A stretch of 64,000 bases of DNA, from assembly GCA_041392805.1 (NCBI GenBank), contig JAWKLJ010000001.1:3472001-3536000 (forward strand). The letters run 5' to 3'. A program made the translations under genes and the position numbers. How positions within the stretch are numbered: the stretch's first letter is position 1; every line of letters begins with the position of its first letter. The notes beneath the pieces are model-generated. The model searched no databases and was not told where the DNA came from. It was given only the letters and a program-made list of their open reading frames with translations. This document shows positions 8,766 to 17,756 of the stretch, piece by piece. Source of the DNA: Saprospiraceae bacterium. Its GTDB lineage: Bacteria > Bacteroidota > Bacteroidia > Chitinophagales > Saprospiraceae.

Positions 8766-10439
8766 ATGTTTGATATCTTGCAATTGAATGATATGCTTGT
8801 GCCTGAGCTTAGGGAGCTTGCAGAGCAACTCGACCTAAAGGGTTATAAGCGTATGAATAAGCAGGAGCTGATCCATAAAATCCTCGATCAGCAAGCAGTC
8901 ATTGGAGCTAGTGAAAAGCAAGAAGATGAAGATACGGATTCCAAGCCACGTCGCGTACGTAGTCGTAGGACCAGGGAGACCGAAAGCGCATCCTCTAATG
9001 GAAAGAACCCCAGAGGTAAAGAAGAAGCGTCCACTTTTTTAGATAAAAGAAAGGGCCCTTTGATGGGCGAAAGGGATAAACCTGCTAAAATCCCCGATCA
9101 CGACAAGCGGACTAGTCCTAATTTTACAAGAGAGGAGAAGCCCGTACCTCCATTGGAAACGGAAGTACAGGAGTACATTCCGTCGGATGTGGAAAAGGAG
9201 CAACAGGAAAAAGTGGAACGAACTCGTGCCAGCCGCACGGAACGCTTGCCTAGTCGCCCCGAAAGACCAGATCGAAACGATGAATACGAATTACCGCCTG
9301 CTAAATTCGACATTGAATTAGACGGTATCATCGAAGGAGAAGGCATTTTGGAAATGATGCCCGACGGTTATGGTTTTCTTCGCTCTGCGGACTACAATTA
9401 CCTTACTTCGCCGGATGACATTTATGTCTCGCCTTCTCAAATCAAGCTTTTTGGTTTGCGGACTGGGGATACGGTACGAGGGGCTATCAGGCCACCGAAA
9501 GAAGGCGAAAAGTATTTTGCCTTGCTTCGCGTTTCAAAAATTAATGGCTTGGAGCCACAAGATATTCGCGACCGCGTGCCGTTTGATTACCTTACCCCGC
9601 TTTTCCCCAACGAAAAATTCAACTTGTTGATGTCGCCTACTGGACGTGATTTCAGTACCCGCATTGTCGACTTGTTTACCCCGATAGGGAAAGGCCAGCG
9701 TGGATTGATCGTTGCACAACCCAAAACGGGTAAAACCTGGTTGCTGAAAGACGTAGCCAATGCAGTGGCCAAAAACCACCCTGAGTGTTACTTGATCGTT
9801 TTGTTGATAGACGAACGTCCGGAAGAGGTAACGGATATGAAACGCAGTGTTAATGCGGAAGTAATTGCCTCTACGTTTGACGAACCAGCAGAAAATCATG
9901 TGCGCGTTGCTGGCGTTGTGCTAGAAAAGGCAAAGCGCCTGGTTGAAAGTGGTCATGATGTATGTATCCTACTTGATTCCATTACCCGTTTAGCCAGAGC
10001 CTATAATACCGTAGCTCCTGCTAGTGGTAAAGTGCTTTCTGGTGGTGTTGAAGCCAATGCTTTGCACAAGCCGAAAAAATTCTTTGGTGCAGCTAGAAAT
10101 ATCGAAAACGGTGGCTCATTGACCATCCTTGCCACAGCATTGATTGATACGGGTTCTAAAATGGATGCTGTCATCTTTGAAGAATTCAAAGGTACTGGTA
10201 ACATGGAGTTACAACTGGATCGCTCATTGGCTAATAAAAGATTGTATCCATCAATTGACCTTACCAAGTCTAGTACTAGACGAGAAGATCTTCTGTTAGA
10301 CAAAGATACTTTGCAGCGCATGTTTATTCTCCGAAATCACTTGTCTGATATGAAACCTGATGAGGCGATGGAATTCCTTCGTAAGCATTTGATTCATACC
10401 TCAAGTAATGAGGAGTTTCTTACCAATATGAATAATTAG
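8766..10439 (+). CDS. rho: Transcription termination factor Rho
   Basis: Hexameric RNA helicase that ends transcription at unstructured C-rich sites. The 557-residue protein has the Rho N-terminal SAP-like domain (about 5-42), then a charged, disordered insert (about 50-175). The RNA-binding cold-shock-like domain with DGYGFLR follows at about 190-260. The ATPase carries Walker A QPKTGKT (318-324) and Walker B VCILLDSITRLARAYN. The Walker A has Thr where E. coli has Ala, which should be tolerated. The length exceeds the 419 residues of E. coli Rho because of the insert, as is usual in Bacteroidota. A strong bidirectional terminator follows. Confidence 0.97.
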   Translation: MFDILQLNDMLVPELRELAEQLDLKGYKRMNKQELIHKILDQQAVIGASEKQEDEDTDSKPRRVRSRRTRETESASSNGKNPRGKEEASTFLDKRKGPLMGERDKPAKIPDHDKRTSPNFTREEKPVPPLETEVQEYIPSDVEKEQQEKVERTRASRTERLPSRPERPDRNDEYELPPAKFDIELDGIIEGEGILEMMPDGYGFLRSADYNYLTSPDDIYVSPSQIKLFGLRTGDTVRGAIRPPKEGEKYFALLRVSKINGLEPQDIRDRVPFDYLTPLFPNEKFNLLMSPTGRDFSTRIVDLFTPIGKGQRGLIVAQPKTGKTWLLKDVANAVAKNHPECYLIVLLIDERPEEVTDMKRSVNAEVIASTFDEPAENHVRVAGVVLEKAKRLVESGHDVCILLDSITRLARAYNTVAPASGKVLSGGVEANALHKPKKFFGAARNIENGGSLTILATALIDTGSKMDAVIFEEFKGTGNMELQLDRSLANKRLYPSIDLTKSSTRREDLLLDKDTLQRMFILRNHLSDMKPDEAMEFLRKHLIHTSSNEEFLTNMNN

Positions 10440-10454
10440 GAACGAGTTCTAAAT

Positions 10455-10490
10455 AAAGAGGCGTCATCTAAGTTGAGATGACGCCTCTTT
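10455..10490. terminator. Bidirectional terminator between rho and the MscS gene
   Basis: Perfect 15-bp arms AAAGAGGCGTCATCT / AGATGACGCCTCTTT with loop AAGTTG lie between two converging genes. A weak T-rich tail is present on each strand. Confidence 0.9.
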
Positions 10491-10492
10491 TA

Positions 10493-12121
10493 TTATACAT
10501 TAAAGCCTTCACTCAGTAGCTTGAGCAAATCAGCTACCCGCTCTTCCTGCGTTTTATCATTCATGCCCAATTGCTGCTCTTTTCTGTTTTTATCCAATAC
10601 TGTTTCTACATAGATGGAGCTCGACGGGAATGCAAAACTTACACCTACTGCATCGGCAATTTGGAGTATGGCCAACAACAATTCTTCTTTTACTTTTAAT
10701 TCAGTGGCGTAATCGGGAACATCTAAAGGCGCCCGGAAAAAGATGGTCAGGGACGAGTCGGCCAGGTTGCTTAGATGTACATAGTACCCTTCCTTCAGGG
10801 TATGTGGATGAGATTCGATTAAGGCTTTCAAACTATCTGTAAATAAGCGGATCGACGCTGGCGAACTATTATAGGTAATCCCCAAATTGGTCTGAAACAA
10901 TCGATAAACCCGTACGCCCATGTTGGTAATAGACTGATTGGCAATTAGTCCATTAGGGACGGCGACAATGGAGCTGTCCGGTTTTCTGATACGCGTTGTT
11001 CGAAAGCCCACCTCCTCTACGGTGCCGGCGAAGCCTCCCAGGTCAATAAAGTCGCCAATTTGAAATGGTTTGTCCACAAATATCATGGCCGAACCAATGA
11101 GGTTTTTAACGGTATCCTGGGCCGCCAGGGCAATAGCTAGCCCTCCGATAGAGACCCCTGCGATCAACGCTGTAACATTTACCTCTAACAAATGGAGTGC
11201 CTGAAAAAGCGCCCAAAGGATAACCAGGGCCTGCAGTGATCGCTTCAAAATGGGGACCACTTGCTCATCCAATTTATTTTCGGTGCGTTGTGTCAACTTG
11301 CGAAAATAGAGCATCAATATATCTAATACTTTCAGGACAATAAGCATTATGAAGATGGTGCTTACAATATTGACCATTTTAATAGCCGCTACCAAGGCTT
11401 CGGGTTGAAGCTGTAAGGCTGGAATAAAAATGCTGAGGGTTTTTATAATAATCCAAATACTAGACAATTGGGCAATGCGCTTGATCAAGCGGGGGTCAAC
11501 TAGCGATGGATATAAGCGGGATGAACTTAATCTTTTGACAACCGGATTCAATAGGCGACTTAGTAGAAAATGCAGTAAAAAGGCAATGATAAACAAGATC
11601 AAGATGCCTGCTAATTGCCATATGGCTATTCCTAGTATTTTTTTTTGCCCAAATTGGGGAAATAAATTGAGCAAAAAATCTGCACCAAAGGGATAGATTG
11701 ATTTATGCAGCGCAGGAATATCATTGATCGTTTCGGTCGAATAAAACCATTGACTATCTATTTTTTCAAGAAAAACCTCCGGCAAGGCTTCGGGGAAGGG
11801 TATATAAACCGCTCGTCGGGCTGTACTATCAAAATAGTTGGGGTCTTGGGGAATCTGGCCAAACCGGACGTATAATCCTTTTCCATCCAACACTTGTTTA
11901 AGCTGGACAGCTCGACGCTTTTTTAATTCAAGGTTATCATTTAAACCATATAATGCTCTTGCCGCTGAGTCAGGTACATAGGTAGCCTGCTGCAGGTAAT
12001 GCAAGTGCACATACATCGTATTGTAGGGGTTATCAAGTTGAATAGCTAGGGATTCCCCTTTTTGAGATAAAAGTGAAAAAGGGAGAATGACCATAAAACA
12101 AGCAAGTCTAAAAATTCGCAT
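10493..12121 (-). CDS. MscS-family mechanosensitive ion channel
   Basis: A 542-residue membrane protein with a signal-like N terminus (MRIFRLACFMVILPFSLLSQ), a periplasmic region of about 140 residues, and about five membrane helices between roughly 165 and 340. The pore-lining helix and beta domain are recognisable: GVSIGGLAIALAAQDTVKN, then DKPFQIGDFI, GTVEEVGFRTTRIR and VPNGLIANQ. Members open under membrane tension during osmotic downshock. The extra N-terminal periplasmic segment makes it longer than E. coli MscS (286 residues), closer to the YbiO/YnaI-size class. Gating properties cannot be read from sequence. Confidence 0.93.
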   Translation of the reverse strand: MRIFRLACFMVILPFSLLSQKGESLAIQLDNPYNTMYVHLHYLQQATYVPDSAARALYGLNDNLELKKRRAVQLKQVLDGKGLYVRFGQIPQDPNYFDSTARRAVYIPFPEALPEVFLEKIDSQWFYSTETINDIPALHKSIYPFGADFLLNLFPQFGQKKILGIAIWQLAGILILFIIAFLLHFLLSRLLNPVVKRLSSSRLYPSLVDPRLIKRIAQLSSIWIIIKTLSIFIPALQLQPEALVAAIKMVNIVSTIFIMLIVLKVLDILMLYFRKLTQRTENKLDEQVVPILKRSLQALVILWALFQALHLLEVNVTALIAGVSIGGLAIALAAQDTVKNLIGSAMIFVDKPFQIGDFIDLGGFAGTVEEVGFRTTRIRKPDSSIVAVPNGLIANQSITNMGVRVYRLFQTNLGITYNSSPASIRLFTDSLKALIESHPHTLKEGYYVHLSNLADSSLTIFFRAPLDVPDYATELKVKEELLLAILQIADAVGVSFAFPSSSIYVETVLDKNRKEQQLGMNDKTQEERVADLLKLLSEGFNV

Positions 12122-12295
12122 TTAATTCATTTTTTGACACACTATATAAGGATTTTGATTCCTATTTTTAGTGCTTCATTTATGACAAACCTCTAATATA
12201 CGTGATTTTAATTCAAGTGAAAAGTGTAGATTTATGGGTGAGCAATTATATGCTCCGAAGCACATACGGTTCAGAGGCTTGTTAATCTTAATCCT

Positions 12296-15253
12296 ATGAA
12301 AAAGACTTTCCTCCCTTTTTTAGCAGTATTTTTATGCTACTATCTTCCACTTAATGGCCAGCAACTCCGTCATGCTCAGGGTGAAATACTGCTTAAATTA
12401 CAGCCTAAAATAAATCTTCACCAATGGATAGACCAATGGCAAGTTTATGAAAGTAAACCGACCCAATTAAAAGTGCAAAAAGAAGTTTCTCAGGTAGTTG
12501 GTATATGGCTGCTCTCATTTGACTTTACGCGGATTGATGAAAATCGTTTTCTGGAGGCCATCAGGAAATCACCTGGTGTAGCCTTGGCGCAATTTAATCA
12601 TCTCATCGATTACAGGGCTACGGTTCCTAATGATCCTTTATTCCATCTTCAGTGGCAATATCTCAACACCGGCCAAGATGGAGGGGTAGCGGGAGCAGAC
12701 TTCGACATGGAAAAAGCCTGGGATATTACGACAGGTGGCCTGACAGCTACCGGAGATACGATTGTCGTCTGTATTGTCGATTCAGGGATAGATAGTCAAC
12801 ACCAGGACCTCAGTCGAAACCTTTGGGTTAATCGTGCTGAAATTCCGAACAATAACATAGATGATGATAACAATGGCTACATAGATGATTACAGAGGATT
12901 AAATACGACGGGCTCCGTACCTAATGATAACATTAGTGGCGATCCACGTCATGGGACCTCTGTCGCCGGGATTGTTGGTGCCGCTGGCAATAATGCCTTA
13001 GGGATAAGTGGTATCAATTGGAATATTAAGCTGATGGTTGTCACGAATGGCCTGAATACGACGGAAGCTAAAGTCCTGGAAGCTTATAATTACCCTCTTA
13101 GTTTTAGAAAACGATATAATGAGACGAATGGAGCAGAGGGAGCCTTTGTCGTAGCTACTAATTCATCTTGGGGGCTCAATTTTGGACAAGTAGAAGATGC
13201 ACCACTTTGGTGTGCATTTTATGACTCACTAGGATTTTACGGGATTTTAAATGCAGGCGCCACGGCGAATAAAATTGTAGATGTAGATGTAGAAGGGGAT
13301 TTGCCAACCGCCTGTCCTAGTGATTATTTAATTGCAGTCACCAATGTAGATAGAAGAGGTGAAAAAGTGCAAGCGGCTGGTTGGGGTTTAAAAAGCATTG
13401 ATTTGGGTGCTTATGGAGAGGACGTTTATACCCTCAACTCTAGTAATGACTATGGTCCATTTAGAGGCACTTCGGCAGCAACGCCGCAGGTGGCAGGTGC
13501 GATTGGCCTTATGTATGCAGCTCCCTGCCCTGCTTTTATGGATATTGTGAAAAATGCGCCAAATGTTGCTGCCTTATTGGTCAAGCAATACCTTATGGAA
13601 GGCGTTATTCCAAATGAAACACTTGCCGGAATAAGTGTGAGTGGCGGTGTTTTAAATATCAATAACGGTTTGCTTGCTTTAATGGAAGGTTGCGGAAGTT
13701 GCCCTCCGTCTACCAACCCCGAACTCGTTAAGCTAACCGATACTGAGGCTATTTTAAAATGGATTGATTTTGACATTAATACCCGAACAGATCTTCGGTG
13801 GCGCCAGACAGGCACTACAAACTGGACAACGGTCACCAATGCTACGTCCCCCTATAGTTTCCCTCCTTTAAGCGCTTGTACCTCCTATGAATACCAATTA
13901 AAAGCATACTGTCAGGCAGATACACTGGATTATTCGGCGGCTATTATTTTCCGGACAGATGGCTGCTGCGAACCACCTATACAAACGGAAGCCAGCCTAT
14001 CTGGTCCTACTAAAGCGACTATTGCCTGGTCTAAAGTATTGGCTGCCATGAGCTATACGGTTCGCTATAGACCCGATGATTTGGACGACTGGGAAATGGT
14101 AGACGCAGATACCACTGTTTTAGACCTCGATGGCCTGCTAAGCTGTACGAATTATGAGGTGCAAATTCGCACCAATTGTGGTGGTGAAATAAGCGATTTT
14201 GGCAGTTCTTTTTATTTTATGACGCGGGGTTGCGGGGCCTGTTTGGATTTGGAATATTGTGTGACTGATTTCTTGAATTCAGACAATGAATGGATTGAGC
14301 GCGTAGCCCTTGGGCCTTTAAATAACCGGAGCGGGCCTGATCCTGAAGCCTATGGCGACTATACCGGACTTTCCTTTACGCAACTAACGCAAGGAAGCAG
14401 TTATACGCTGGTTTTAGAGCCAGGGTACAGCGGAATTTCCTTTGGGGAATATTTTAAAGTTTGGATTGATTTCAACCAAAATGGGTCCTTTCAGAGTAAT
14501 GAAGTGGTATTTGATGCAGGTGCTACCACCAACGCCACCTTAACGTCAACCATTACTATTGCGCCCAATGCACCACTCGGCATCACGAGGATGCGGGTGA
14601 TTATGCAATTTCAAAATGTGACGAGCACCTGTCCATTCACCGGACAAGAATTTGGGGAGATCGAGGATTATTGTATAGAAATTGTCCCTACTAATAATTG
14701 TAATACGCCTGTTGGTCTTGATACGATAGCCGTTGGTAATACCATGAGCAGGGTTTCCTGGAGAAAAGAGCCTGCTGCTGTCGATTATTTTTTGCGTTAT
14801 AGAAAAAGTGGAAATTCCGATTGGTTAGCGGCCGTGGTCAATGATACGTCGTTTTTAATAACCAATTTGGCCATCTGTGGAGAATACGAGGTAGAAGTAA
14901 AGAGTCGTTGCAATCAATCACAGAGTGATTATTCGGTTCCTTTGGTCTTCAAAACCTCTTGTGTTAGTCATCTTGATGACCCTCGGCAGGAAAAAATAAA
15001 TTGGCAAGTGAGCCCTAACCCGGCTAGTGACCATTTTTTGGTAGAAATAAAAATACCAGAACTTCGGGGAGATCTTGACCTTTTAATGTTTGACCCAATG
15101 GGAAAATTGATCACCCGTTTTCCTATCGGCAGGGCTATTCCTGGCATAAAACAATTACAAATCCCGGTCTCGCGAGTAGCAGCAGGGCTTTATTTCATGC
15201 AAATCGTGAATAATAACATTCCGCTGAGCACCAAGAAAGTCATTGTATTTTAA
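12296..15253 (+). CDS. Secreted subtilase (S8) with FN3, GEVED and T9SS sorting domains
   Basis: An extracellular serine protease of 985 residues. After a signal peptide (to about residue 22) and a prodomain-like segment, the S8 catalytic triad is complete: Asp162 (IVDSGIDSQ), His219 (DPRHGTSVAG) and Ser393 (GTSAATPQVAG). Fibronectin-III-like modules follow (about 475-645 and 815-880). A GEVED-type beta domain (FKVWIDFNQNG to GEIEDYCIEI) sits between them. The last 80 residues, from SPNPASDHF to TKKVIVF, form a type IX secretion C-terminal sorting domain. It is therefore exported by the Sec system and then by T9SS, and probably anchored or released at the cell surface. Its substrate is unknown. 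Confidence 0.94.
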   Translation: MKKTFLPFLAVFLCYYLPLNGQQLRHAQGEILLKLQPKINLHQWIDQWQVYESKPTQLKVQKEVSQVVGIWLLSFDFTRIDENRFLEAIRKSPGVALAQFNHLIDYRATVPNDPLFHLQWQYLNTGQDGGVAGADFDMEKAWDITTGGLTATGDTIVVCIVDSGIDSQHQDLSRNLWVNRAEIPNNNIDDDNNGYIDDYRGLNTTGSVPNDNISGDPRHGTSVAGIVGAAGNNALGISGINWNIKLMVVTNGLNTTEAKVLEAYNYPLSFRKRYNETNGAEGAFVVATNSSWGLNFGQVEDAPLWCAFYDSLGFYGILNAGATANKIVDVDVEGDLPTACPSDYLIAVTNVDRRGEKVQAAGWGLKSIDLGAYGEDVYTLNSSNDYGPFRGTSAATPQVAGAIGLMYAAPCPAFMDIVKNAPNVAALLVKQYLMEGVIPNETLAGISVSGGVLNINNGLLALMEGCGSCPPSTNPELVKLTDTEAILKWIDFDINTRTDLRWRQTGTTNWTTVTNATSPYSFPPLSACTSYEYQLKAYCQADTLDYSAAIIFRTDGCCEPPIQTEASLSGPTKATIAWSKVLAAMSYTVRYRPDDLDDWEMVDADTTVLDLDGLLSCTNYEVQIRTNCGGEISDFGSSFYFMTRGCGACLDLEYCVTDFLNSDNEWIERVALGPLNNRSGPDPEAYGDYTGLSFTQLTQGSSYTLVLEPGYSGISFGEYFKVWIDFNQNGSFQSNEVVFDAGATTNATLTSTITIAPNAPLGITRMRVIMQFQNVTSTCPFTGQEFGEIEDYCIEIVPTNNCNTPVGLDTIAVGNTMSRVSWRKEPAAVDYFLRYRKSGNSDWLAAVVNDTSFLITNLAICGEYEVEVKSRCNQSQSDYSVPLVFKTSCVSHLDDPRQEKINWQVSPNPASDHFLVEIKIPELRGDLDLLMFDPMGKLITRFPIGRAIPGIKQLQIPVSRVAAGLYFMQIVNNNIPLSTKKVIVF

Positions 15254-15262
15254 CATAGAATG

Positions 15263-15300
15263 GGTTGTGAGTTGTTCCGTTAACGAATCAACTCACAACC
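15263..15300. terminator. Hairpin between the converging subtilase and amidase genes
   Basis: Perfect 12-bp arms GGTTGTGAGTTG / CAACTCACAACC with a 14-base loop. There is no T tract on either side, so it may stabilise 3' ends rather than act as a classical intrinsic terminator. Confidence 0.6.
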
Positions 15301-15315
15301 GCTCAAGGGAATATT

Positions 15316-16923
15316 TCAGCCTAACCATCCGTTAAAAGAAGGCGCCCTCCGTTGTTGGGAAGCCTGCTCATAAGCATAAGCGATCTCCAGTAGAAGTGGC
15401 TCTGTCCAGGCTTGGCCGAAGAAGGATATACCAACGGGAAGGCCTGCTATCCACCCCATAGGAACCGTAATATTAGGATACCCAGAGCGGGCTGCAGGGG
15501 AAGAACTACCACCAAGGAATAAATCGCCATTGATAGGATCCGTTTTCCAGGCAGCTGAGCCAGTGGGAGCAATAATGGCACTTAGCCCATCTTTGGTCAT
15601 GGCCTCATCGATGCCTTTGTCTCGGGTATTTTCCAACATACTGGCTAATAAATCCTTGTATTCCTTCGTATCTACCCCTTCCATTTTTTCTGCCCTTTCG
15701 AGTAAGCCTTGATCGAATAGGGATTCAATAGAATCCTGTTTGTTAAAGTCGATTAATTCCGCTAGGCTCTTAATGGGTGCATCGGGTCCCAGGCTGGCAA
15801 AATATTTATTCAAGCCATCCTTAAACTCATAGAGCATAACCTGAAAAGAGGAGCGTCCACCATCACCTGATCCAATTTGGTCAATTTTGATCACCTCAGC
15901 ACCTTGCTTCTCCATCAGGGCCACGGCTTCTTTCATCAGGTCATCTACTTGGTGATGAAAGCCCATGGATCGAGTGTATAAGCCAATTTTTTTACCTTGA
16001 AGGCCTTCTTTTTTAAGGAAGGGCGTATAATCGGAGAAGAATTTGCCCTCGCTGGCGGCGGTTTTGGGGTCCCTAGGATCGATTCCCGTCAGCGCGCCCA
16101 GGCAGATAGCCGCATCCCTGACGGTGCGAGCCATAGGCCCAGCCGTATCCTGGGTTACAGAAATAGGGATGATCCCCGAACGGCTAACCAGGCCAACTGT
16201 CGGCTTAATTCCCACGACGCCATTGGCGTGGGATGGACAAACGATAGAACCATTGGTCTCGGTGCCAATCGCCAACATGGCAAAATTGGCTGAAACAGCC
16301 GCCCCTGATCCTGCGCTAGAGCCACAAGGATTGCGATCGATCTCATAAGGATTACGGGTTTGCCCTCCCCGGCCACTCCATCCGCTGGAAGAAACATCCG
16401 ACCGAAAATTGGCCCATTCACTCAGGTTGGTTTTCCCAAGAATAACGGCCCCTGCTGCTCTGAGGCTCGCGGCCACCCCGCTGTCCTGTAGTGGCTTCGA
16501 ACCGAGGAGGGCCCGAGAGCCGGCAGTCGTCATCATTTTGTCATGGGTATCGATATTATCTTTCAAGACAATAGGAATACCATGTAGTGGTCCTCTGGTT
16601 TGTCCTGCTTTTCGCTCCTCGTCTAAAGCTTGTGCAATAGCTATCGCATCGGGATTAAGTTCAATGATCGAATTGATGGCAGGTCCATTTTGGTCGAGCG
16701 CTTCGATGCGATCCAAGTAGGCCTTGGTGACAGCTTCGATGGTGAAGTCGCCTGCGGCAAAACCTGCTTGCATTTGATCGATAGTCATTTCTTCAAATGG
16801 AAAGGAAGGAACACCTTGCCTATCCGCTGGCGTTGAGCTGGAGGAGGTACAACCATACAATTGCCACAACTGCAGGCCAACTATAGCTTTGGCCGAATGG
16901 CCAACAAAGTTTCGTCTTTTCAT
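15316..16923 (-). CDS. Amidase-signature hydrolase, probable Tat lipoprotein
   Basis: A 535-residue amide hydrolase of the amidase signature family (Ser-Ser-Lys triad). The catalytic Lys lies in PIVLKDNIDTHD, and the Ser-rich motif is PCGSSAGSGAAVSANFA followed by GTETNGSIVCPSHANGVVG. The N terminus MKRRNFVGHSAKAIVG..LYGC has a twin arginine, a hydrophobic stretch and a terminal LYGC lipobox-like site. This suggests Tat export followed by lipid attachment. Family members hydrolyse diverse amides, so the substrate is open. It lies 22 bases downstream of the DsrE-like gene on the same strand, so the two may be cotranscribed. Confidence 0.9.
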   Translation of the reverse strand: MKRRNFVGHSAKAIVGLQLWQLYGCTSSSSTPADRQGVPSFPFEEMTIDQMQAGFAAGDFTIEAVTKAYLDRIEALDQNGPAINSIIELNPDAIAIAQALDEERKAGQTRGPLHGIPIVLKDNIDTHDKMMTTAGSRALLGSKPLQDSGVAASLRAAGAVILGKTNLSEWANFRSDVSSSGWSGRGGQTRNPYEIDRNPCGSSAGSGAAVSANFAMLAIGTETNGSIVCPSHANGVVGIKPTVGLVSRSGIIPISVTQDTAGPMARTVRDAAICLGALTGIDPRDPKTAASEGKFFSDYTPFLKKEGLQGKKIGLYTRSMGFHHQVDDLMKEAVALMEKQGAEVIKIDQIGSGDGGRSSFQVMLYEFKDGLNKYFASLGPDAPIKSLAELIDFNKQDSIESLFDQGLLERAEKMEGVDTKEYKDLLASMLENTRDKGIDEAMTKDGLSAIIAPTGSAAWKTDPINGDLFLGGSSSPAARSGYPNITVPMGWIAGLPVGISFFGQAWTEPLLLEIAYAYEQASQQRRAPSFNGWLG

Positions 16924-16945
16924 ACTAGTGAGGTATTGGTTAAGT

Positions 16946-17587
16946 TTAAAAGCTAATCAAGCGATAGCCTTCATTTTGCATACTAATCAAGACGGTCATA
17001 GCGGAAAGCCCAAGCTTCACGGGAGTCGCTAATTCTGATCGATCAATCTTGCGGGAATGGATGGATTGTCCGCAAATATAGATTCGAGCACCAGCTTTTT
17101 CCAATGCTTCCAGTAGCGGCAAATTGGGGTTGTCAATGCCATATCTTTGGCGATAAGCTTCATTGCTTAGGGCATCTTTACTGGCCACATTGTGGATGGC
17201 ACAGGCCACCTTTAGGTTTTCGGCTGGAATGCCTGCCTGGGCATGCATATTGAGGAAACGCGCAAGGGTGTTCAGTTGAGGATTGAGCTGAGCAGGGTCG
17301 TCGGGGGTACTAGAAATATCGAAGACTGCTTTGTATATTTGAGTAGCGTCTATTGGGAGGTCTGGGTTTTCTACCCGATGAACGGCACCAAATTGATCGA
17401 TGATGGGGCCTTTGGAGGGCTGAGCGTTTAAGAGGAGAGGAGAGAAGAAGAGGAGGAGAGCTAGGGGGAGTTGTTGGTTAGGAAACCAACAACAGCGGCT
17501 TGGGTTTAACAGCTTAGGAAACCAACAACAGCGGCTTGGGTTTAACAGCTTAGAAAACCAATAACGGAACTGGTAATTATACTTCAT
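16946..17587 (-). CDS. Exported DsrE/DsrF-like protein with repeat-extended N terminus
   Basis: A 213-residue protein whose C-terminal two thirds resemble the DsrE/DsrF-like fold. It begins AVFDISSTPDDPAQLNPQLNTLARFLN, then KVACAIHN, and ends with a conserved-looking cysteine in RIYICGQS. Related cytosolic proteins handle sulfur, but exported Bacteroidota members have no clear role. A hydrophobic signal-like segment (LALLLFFSPLLLNAQ) starts only near residue 41. Ahead of it lies a twice-repeated 12-residue unit containing LLNPSRCCWFP, encoded by a 36-bp tandem repeat. This leaves an unusually long n-region. No in-frame ATG lies closer to the signal, so the true start is uncertain. Confidence 0.78.
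   Translation of the reverse strand: MKYNYQFRYWFSKLLNPSRCCWFPKLLNPSRCCWFPNQQLPLALLLFFSPLLLNAQPSKGPIIDQFGAVHRVENPDLPIDATQIYKAVFDISSTPDDPAQLNPQLNTLARFLNMHAQAGIPAENLKVACAIHNVASKDALSNEAYRQRYGIDNPNLPLLEALEKAGARIYICGQSIHSRKIDRSELATPVKLGLSAMTVLISMQNEGYRLISF
17481..17565. repeat. Tandem 36-bp direct repeat (2.4 copies)
   Basis: Units at 17481-17516 and 17517-17552 are identical. A partial third copy (17553-17565) has two changes. The unit is a multiple of three, so copy-number change would keep the frame of the DsrE-like gene it lies in. There are no spacers, so it is not a CRISPR array. Confidence 0.93.
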
Positions 17588-17756
17588 TTTTTTTTCTCCG
17601 AAAGATAATGAAATAATAAGGTATAAGTCATCTCTGGGCAGGTACGATTAGACATTATGGCGCCAGAAAAGTTGTTTCTTCCCAAATAAATGGACATTTC
17701 TACTGGTTAATGTACTTAAGATTATAGGCTTTTTTCGAATCAGAGAACCATTGGTT

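Noticed and set aside
17481..17565. Direct repeats of 36 bp, the size of CRISPR repeats
   Set aside because: The units are immediately adjacent without spacers, there are only 2.4 copies, no cas gene is present, and they are translated as part of a real gene.
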